From: Coptis chinensis
Taxonomy: Eukaryota; Streptophyta; Magnoliopsida; Ranunculales; Ranunculaceae
DNA: 64,000 bases
Reading direction: 5' to 3'
Assembly: GCA_015680905.1 (NCBI GenBank)
Contig: CM027377.1
Span: 8,456,501 to 8,520,500 of the forward strand
Under the pieces are notes generated by a model that saw only the letters and a program-made list of their open reading frames with translations, made no database searches and was not told the origin of the DNA. This document shows, piece after piece, positions 58,560 through 64,000 of this stretch. The first letter of the stretch is position 1, and each line of letters opens with the position of its first letter. The translations under genes were made by a program, and so were the position numbers.

Positions 58560-61500
58560 ATGAACGGAACTGTAGATTTATAACAACAAATATATCAATA
58601 ACTTGTTTTATCAAACTTCCGAAAAAATAAAAAGCTTCGGACACTCGAAAATAGACGATTCCCCATGCTCCAGGCCGTCAAAAATTGTGTTAGGAACAAG
58701 TCATATATCTCAGGAAAATTTGAAGCTATATATATATTACCAGACTTATTTTGGACTTCACATGCTATTGAGGCAGTCGCGAATTCAGTTTCGATTCAGG
58801 ATACAGTACATCTTATTGTACAAAAACAAAAAAAACCTTCGGGAAAAAAAATAAACTTAACAAAACACGTATATGAAAAACTCAATCAAATCATTCAAAT
58901 CCTGCCCTCACACTTTTAAACTTAAAACTATCTAGAGATACCAAAGTTGCACCAATTTGTATTCAACAATATAGGAAGTACCTTCTTTATTTTATTCGAT
59001 TTACCAAGCATTTAGTTTTCCCAACAATCTTAAAAGAACACTGAAGCAACTCTCTCCGGTATTACTCTTCCAACAATTGAATTTCTATTACTGCACATCT
59101 GCACAATCGTTCCATATTATTTTTATAGCTATACGTCATAGATTGCAATAGGTCACCGACTCACTGTCCTACGCATAATTGGACTCGTATTACGTAGTAA
59201 CTAGTAAGTATCAACTAAATCTCCTATGGGACCACGTATGGGCTTATTACTACCAAGGCCAATTTAATGGGCTTATTACTAAGGTCCATATCCATTATTC
59301 GAAATTAGCTGAAAGGTCCATTTTCGCAAGTCGCAATGAGCGTGGGGAAGGAGGATATCTCCAGGAATCTATAAAGCCGTTTCTCCTGGAATATATAAAG
59401 GTACTTTCATGACTTCATCAGATAGAAAACACACTGTATGAACACTATATGTGTACTTAGAATGTCCACGTTTTCCCTTAAACAAAATAAATGGATGCCT
59501 ATCAGTCTATCACAATCCATTTTGTCTCCGTATAGGAATTTAAACTATTCATGTTGAGTTGTTAATGAGCAAGTTGATAATGTTCTTGTATTTAAATATT
59601 TTGATTACTTTTTTCCCATTTTTGTAGATATACCACCTTTTGTGGACAAAGTTCTAAAAATCAATTGCATTAATCAGGCTTGTTACTTCAGCTGATTCCA
59701 CTGAGAGTAATTCCGTTTACTTGAAAACGTACAACACATGCTAAGCAGGACGAAAGGGGGTGCAATTTGAAAGCTGACAATTTATTAATCCAAAAAAAAA
59801 GTTGATAGGTAATGTCTGATTTATCAGCAATTTTTTCAAATTTTCCTTAAAAAAGAATTTTGACTCCTGCCAAAGTGCCAAATGATTAGTCAGATATCTA
59901 CATGTTTATCGAGCATTATATTCCAAACTCCTTGACGATTGTAAATGTCAAATTTAATCTACTAAGATAATATTCAACATTACACCAAATAGATAATAAA
60001 AATCAATATTAATTAAGGGAAGCCAGCTGGTTGAGATGGCCAGATGGCCAAAGTGGAGGTGGCTCTCTTCTTATGTGGAAAAAGATACCTACGTATGCAA
60101 TCTTCTAAATGAGATTAGAATCAAGCCAACGTAGTTCTGGGTTGGTTTTATAGGTGTTGTGAGCATACAAAGATCTCTATACGTGTTCAATCAAAGAGTA
60201 ACACATATTTTGATCGTAGATGTACTATGTTGTGCATGGTACATGTGTGGATAGGGCAGACTCAATCCCATAGCAAAATATGTATCTATTTAGAGCCTCG
60301 CAGCCCAAAGGGGCCCCAATATAATTCAGCCTGCCCATTGCTTGTCAGCACACCACTGTTTTTCAGCCCCTTATTTTAATAGTTAGATAACGTTTTTACA
60401 GTGGAAAGTAGAAAATTACATCAGTTCTAAACAGACTCTACGTTTCCCACGCCCTTCTCTAACAAAAAAAATATCCTTGTGTCTCTTGGCATTCAAATTT
60501 TGCTTAGAGCCCCCAATTGTCTTGAGCTGCCCCTGCGCGTGGAGTGATTCCTGAGTTTGCATTGCCTGAGTTAATATCCGAAGGCGTGTAAGCAATAGTT
60601 CAATGATGTCAATGATGAGTGTTGCAGTAGGTAAAGATTTGATAACAATGATGGGCTTGTCAGGTGTTGACGTTATGTTGATGAGGTTGTATCAGGGAAC
60701 GCGTAGTAGACCGTTGAGGACGGCCTCTACAGAGCGGGTTTGCAGATCGCTAGAGATTTTGGAGGTCGTTGGTTGTTAAAGCTTTGTTCCCATAATGTTA
60801 GATATAGAGTAGTGCCAAAATCTAACGAATTAGTGCCACATGCTGTCTCGTGATTAGTTGAGAATTATTATGACCCTTCAACGATGTACTACCGACATTT
60901 TCAAATCCTCTTCTCCCCCCCCCTCCCCGTGCCTGAGACTTATATCACGGGGCTTGCCATTTGTTTTAAGGCAGTGAAGGAATTTTCTCTTGTCATTATA
61001 ACCATTTCACAACATTTCCAAAATCTGTTAATGTTATATTAAAGCCATAAACAACGTAATTATGAAGTGGAAATAAAAGGTCCTTTTAATAGCATTGATG
61101 AGTGATGATTCTAGGGGACATTTTAGGGCCAAATAAATACTTATGCTAAGTCATGTGGTATTGTGGTGTACACAAAGTCCCCATATTGAAGGCTCTTCCT
61201 CTGTGAATCATCAAGAGATCACCCACTAGCCACTTGAAAGGGTCCAGTTTTGGAGTCTTGTATCCTTACAGAAGACCTTTGAAGTCCTAAAATTGACCAT
61301 AGTATAAGGTATGCCAAGACATACCTGTCAAGTAGCTCAACTATAAGGCATGGAAAGTCACTATCTGAACAACACTATCATACATTCATATACATCTATT
61401 TGGATTTTTTTTTATTGGATCGATCAGTGTATCACCATATAATAAATAAATAAATAAAAAGACCATGGCAACTTCCTATTCTTGATCGATCTAATCTAGT

Positions 61501-63059
61501 GAAATGTATATAGGATATATATATATACAAAACATGAGAGTTTTGGATGGGACTCAAGGAAGAAACAAGGCCAATCAGAGTAACTTTTAGAGTATATGGT
61601 CCATAGTAAATGAAAGGAACAAAACATGATAACGTCACTTCACCAAAAAATATAAAAGGGAGGGAAGAAGAATATATCTGAGACAAGCATCAGGGAAGAA
61701 GAGGTGGATAGGGTTGCAAAACGTGGGGTTGCGGACTTGCGCGGCAACAAAGTCGTGGTGGACATTGGATCTAAGGCAGCCATATCAAGTGCTTAATTGA
61801 GACCCAAGTGTGACTTCTATGGCTCGATCTATCGTATTATATCTATGCATGGAATAATTTTTTTTTTTTTTTATCCTGAACATTTTACACGAAAAGAAAA
61901 TTTAAGTCAATTGTCAGGACGATACAATTATCACCAAAAAGAAATAATAGTAAAAAAAACGACTTAATTATAAAACTAAATCAAAGTAAGATATAACATT
62001 AAATATTTAAATGGAAACAGGATGTTCATATTTTCTTAAGGTGTAGTAGAAGGTGGGACTTTCATGAAGCTTAGATACCAAGCATGTAAGAGTACCTTGG
62101 CCCGTGATGGTTTATAGACTTGCCAATCTTATTCATGGAACTATGGCCTATGATGGTGATAGTTCCTTCTCCCAAAACAACACCATGTCTTTTTCAGCTA
62201 ATAAGATTAAACTTAGCTACCCTTTATGATTTATATGTACGGTAGAGGTTCTGCGAGGGGGACCATTAATTGTACTATGTATTAAATTTACCGCACATGG
62301 AATTTTACATGATCACCTGTAAATTATATCTTTTTCTTACAATTTAGTCATTAAATTTCTCTCATTTTTTCACATAGGGCCATAGGTGCATACTACATGC
62401 ATTTTATAATCAATCTTAACTGACACCAAAGTAATTATCATTTATATATTTGTAAGCAATCTTTACAGTTAGGTACTTCTCATTGTTTATATATATAGGA
62501 TTCTAGCTATGCTGGAGATATATACATAAATAATTAAAGACAAAAAGCATGTACAAAACTAGAAATCTTCCCTCTTAAACTGCTAGCACGGATGGATTCA
62601 CAGGAAACAGGGCGTGCTCATGCCCTGTGGCCACCAACAAAAACACATGGTGATGGGGCGATGGGCTGCTTATTTATACTAATTAATTCATTGACTAAAC
62701 CAACTCCTCTCCAAAAGGAAACTAGTCATAATATTATAATAAAGACTTTATAAGGCCCTCCACAATGTTACTGGATGTAGAATGCTGTCATGGACTATAG
62801 ACCCCTATAGTCACAAGCTTCAACGAGCTTTTTCTTTTTTATTTGATACAGGGTAATTGTATTAAATAGCAAAAAAGGAATTCACAACTTACACGACAAA
62901 GAGTAAAGAGAATAATAGTTGGTAATGTCATAAGCTTTCCAACTGTCAAGAACATTACTAAATCTATAGTAAGTAAAATGAGGCTGCTCAACTGCATGTA
63001 GAAAATCAGGTCTACCGCTTCACTAATGACGATTGCCCTTAGATATAAGTGTACGTGCC
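58560..63059. other. Intergenic DNA without recognised gene
   Basis: AT-rich sequence with simple repeats (AAATAAATAAAT at about 61441-61458, TATATATATA at 61517-61527, a C-rich tract at 60912-60928). No open frame has family resemblance; the longest are under 90 codons. A promoter-like cluster is listed separately at 59238-59400. No tRNA or known miRNA sequence was recognised. Confidence 0.5.
59238..59400 (+). promoter_or_regulatory. Promoter-like cluster: two ATGGGCTTATTACTA and two TATAAAG repeats
   Basis: ATGGGCTTATTACTA occurs at 59238-59252 and 59267-59281; TGGGCT is the core of plant site II elements. About 90 bp downstream TCTCCAGGAATCTATAAAG (59358-59376) and TCTCCTGGAATATATAAAG (59382-59400) form a 24-bp-spaced duplication, each with a TATAAA box. 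No coding region follows, so the transcript, if any, is unknown. Confidence 0.35.
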
Positions 63060-63634
63060 TTTTTTTGCACAAGCATCAGCTCCAAAATCGACTTCCCTCC
63101 AGCAAGGCCCTTACATTCTGGTGTACCTGATTTGAGTTGAAGGCATTGACTGCTACACTTGAGTCTGACACCATCCAGAGCTTCTTCGGGCGGCCTGACT
63201 GAATTGCCTTGGCTAAGCTAAGAGTTATGGTCTTACACTCAACTACATATTTAGTCTCAATACCAAGGCCCCCTGTATATGCCCCTAGTATAATACCCTA
63301 ACTGTCTCCAAAAAGTGATCCCCATACTGCATTACATGGATTCCCCCATAAAGATCCATCTCTGTTTATTTCAATGATACCAGGTGGTGGGCATTCAGTC
63401 ATCTTTGGAGCTCTCCTGTACTTCATCTGTAATCTCAACTCTCAAGTTGAGTAGGATAGGCAAGTCATGAACTAAGTTGTCCATGTACCCATTAGACATG
63501 TTATAGGCTCTGTATTGACTGGATATAGCATCCTTATCTCTCTGCAGTAGAATTTGTAGCTGGACTGCCCTTTGACATAATAGACTTTGTTTCTATTTTT
63601 TCCAAATTGCAACTAAACTAGAGATGCCTTCCAT
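63060..63634 (-). pseudogene. RNase H-like (RVT_3) pseudogene fragment
   Basis: On the minus strand, from about 63634, one reads MEGISSLVAIWKK then a stop, then DKDAISSQYRAYNMSNGYMD. After a one-base frame change near 63425 it continues KYRRAPKMTECPPPGIIEIN and RDGSLWGNPCNAV. Next come a stop in GDS-stop-GIILGAYTGGLG and ECKTITLSLAKAIQSGRPKK, LWMVSDSSVAVNAF. The PPPG-(x)n-N-x-DGS start and the SDS motif match the RNase H-like domain common in plant LINE-derived proteins. It has two stops and two frameshifts, so it is non-functional. Confidence 0.65.
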
Positions 63635-64000
63635 AGATCCTGGAGTTCCAAGTTTTCGTATGCAACAGGGTTTGTGTTTTTACCAATCCGGCAGAAAAAT
63701 ATAACGATAAATGATTACAGTAGCGAAATACATAAACGCGTTATGGCATTTGTCTAATTGAATAGCAAAAGAAAAAAAGGCACCAACTGGACCTCAAAAA
63801 ATGCATTGCATAAGTATCATTTCCCTCCTGCAAATAAAATTTCACTTATAGATTTCCTTTTTTCTGTTGTTTGTTCGCAAGTGTATTAACAAGTAAGGTC
63901 TAAGAGTATGAAATATTGAAATGAATCTTCAAGTCCCCAAGGTAAACTGCTCAAATTTGATAACTATCCAGAAATCACCAACCAAGTAAGTCAATGTAGG
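63635..64000. other. Right-edge segment, nothing recognised
   Basis: It could hold more of the RNase H-type pseudogene upstream on the minus strand, but no motif was recognised. Confidence 0.4.

Noticed and set aside
60912..60928. C-rich tract as a G-quadruplex regulatory site
   Set aside because: It is a single homopolymer-like run without separate G-tracts and with no gene nearby.
62605..62635. Short GC hairpin (CAGGGC...GCCCTG) as a miRNA precursor
   Set aside because: The stem is only 6 bp, with no extended foldback and no match to a miRNA family I know.

Overview
The window looks like nuclear DNA of a flowering plant, probably a eudicot. The evidence is Ty3/gypsy elements of the Tekay (chromodomain) and Athila/Tat types, a Ty1/copia element, plant-style hAT and CACTA MITEs, and an intron-free F-box/F-box-associated gene. 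No rRNA, tRNA, CRISPR or bacterial feature was seen. About 85% of the window is transposable element, and the species cannot be named from sequence alone.

Layout. (1) 1-8389: Tekay-type element in minus orientation (Tekay-1), cut by the left window edge. (2) 8390-17562: inferred nest of related Athila-like elements. These are the 3' end of plus-strand element A, minus-strand gag-protease element B, and the 3' part of plus-strand LTR C. (3) 17563-18869: intergenic DNA with a 246-bp CACTA MITE. (4) 18875-49607: one large nest, resolved by target-site duplications. Host element E (Athila-like, TSD CCAAT) carries element D in its 5' LTR (19007-28506, TSD TGAGT), Tekay-2 at its LTR/PBS junction (29947-42141, TSD ATCAT) and a hAT MITE in its leader (42827-43350, TSD AATCCAAC). 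(5) 49613-51303: imperfect tandem array and a probable LTR relic. (6) 51309-56017: nearly complete copia element with 165-bp LTRs and TSD ACTAT, disabled by three stops and two frameshifts. (7) 57210-58472: an intact F-box gene on the minus strand, the only convincing host gene. (8) 58473-64000: mostly unannotatable intergenic DNA, with a promoter-like motif cluster and an RNase H (RVT_3-like) pseudogene at the right end.

The most interesting signals are non-coding or architectural. Three different Athila-like elements (A, D, E) share a block about 100-200 bp upstream of the 3' LTR that can form two stem-loops plus a third beside the polypurine tract. At least one stem keeps pairing while its sequence changes. 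Element E has no RT, RNase H or integrase; after the protease it carries a coiled-coil region and a second CCHC zinc knuckle resembling a copia Gag, so it looks like a non-autonomous chimera.

Caution: differences between the otherwise near-identical Tekay LTRs cluster at short C/G-containing motifs. That pattern suggests residual sequencing error, so some of the frameshifts described may not be real.
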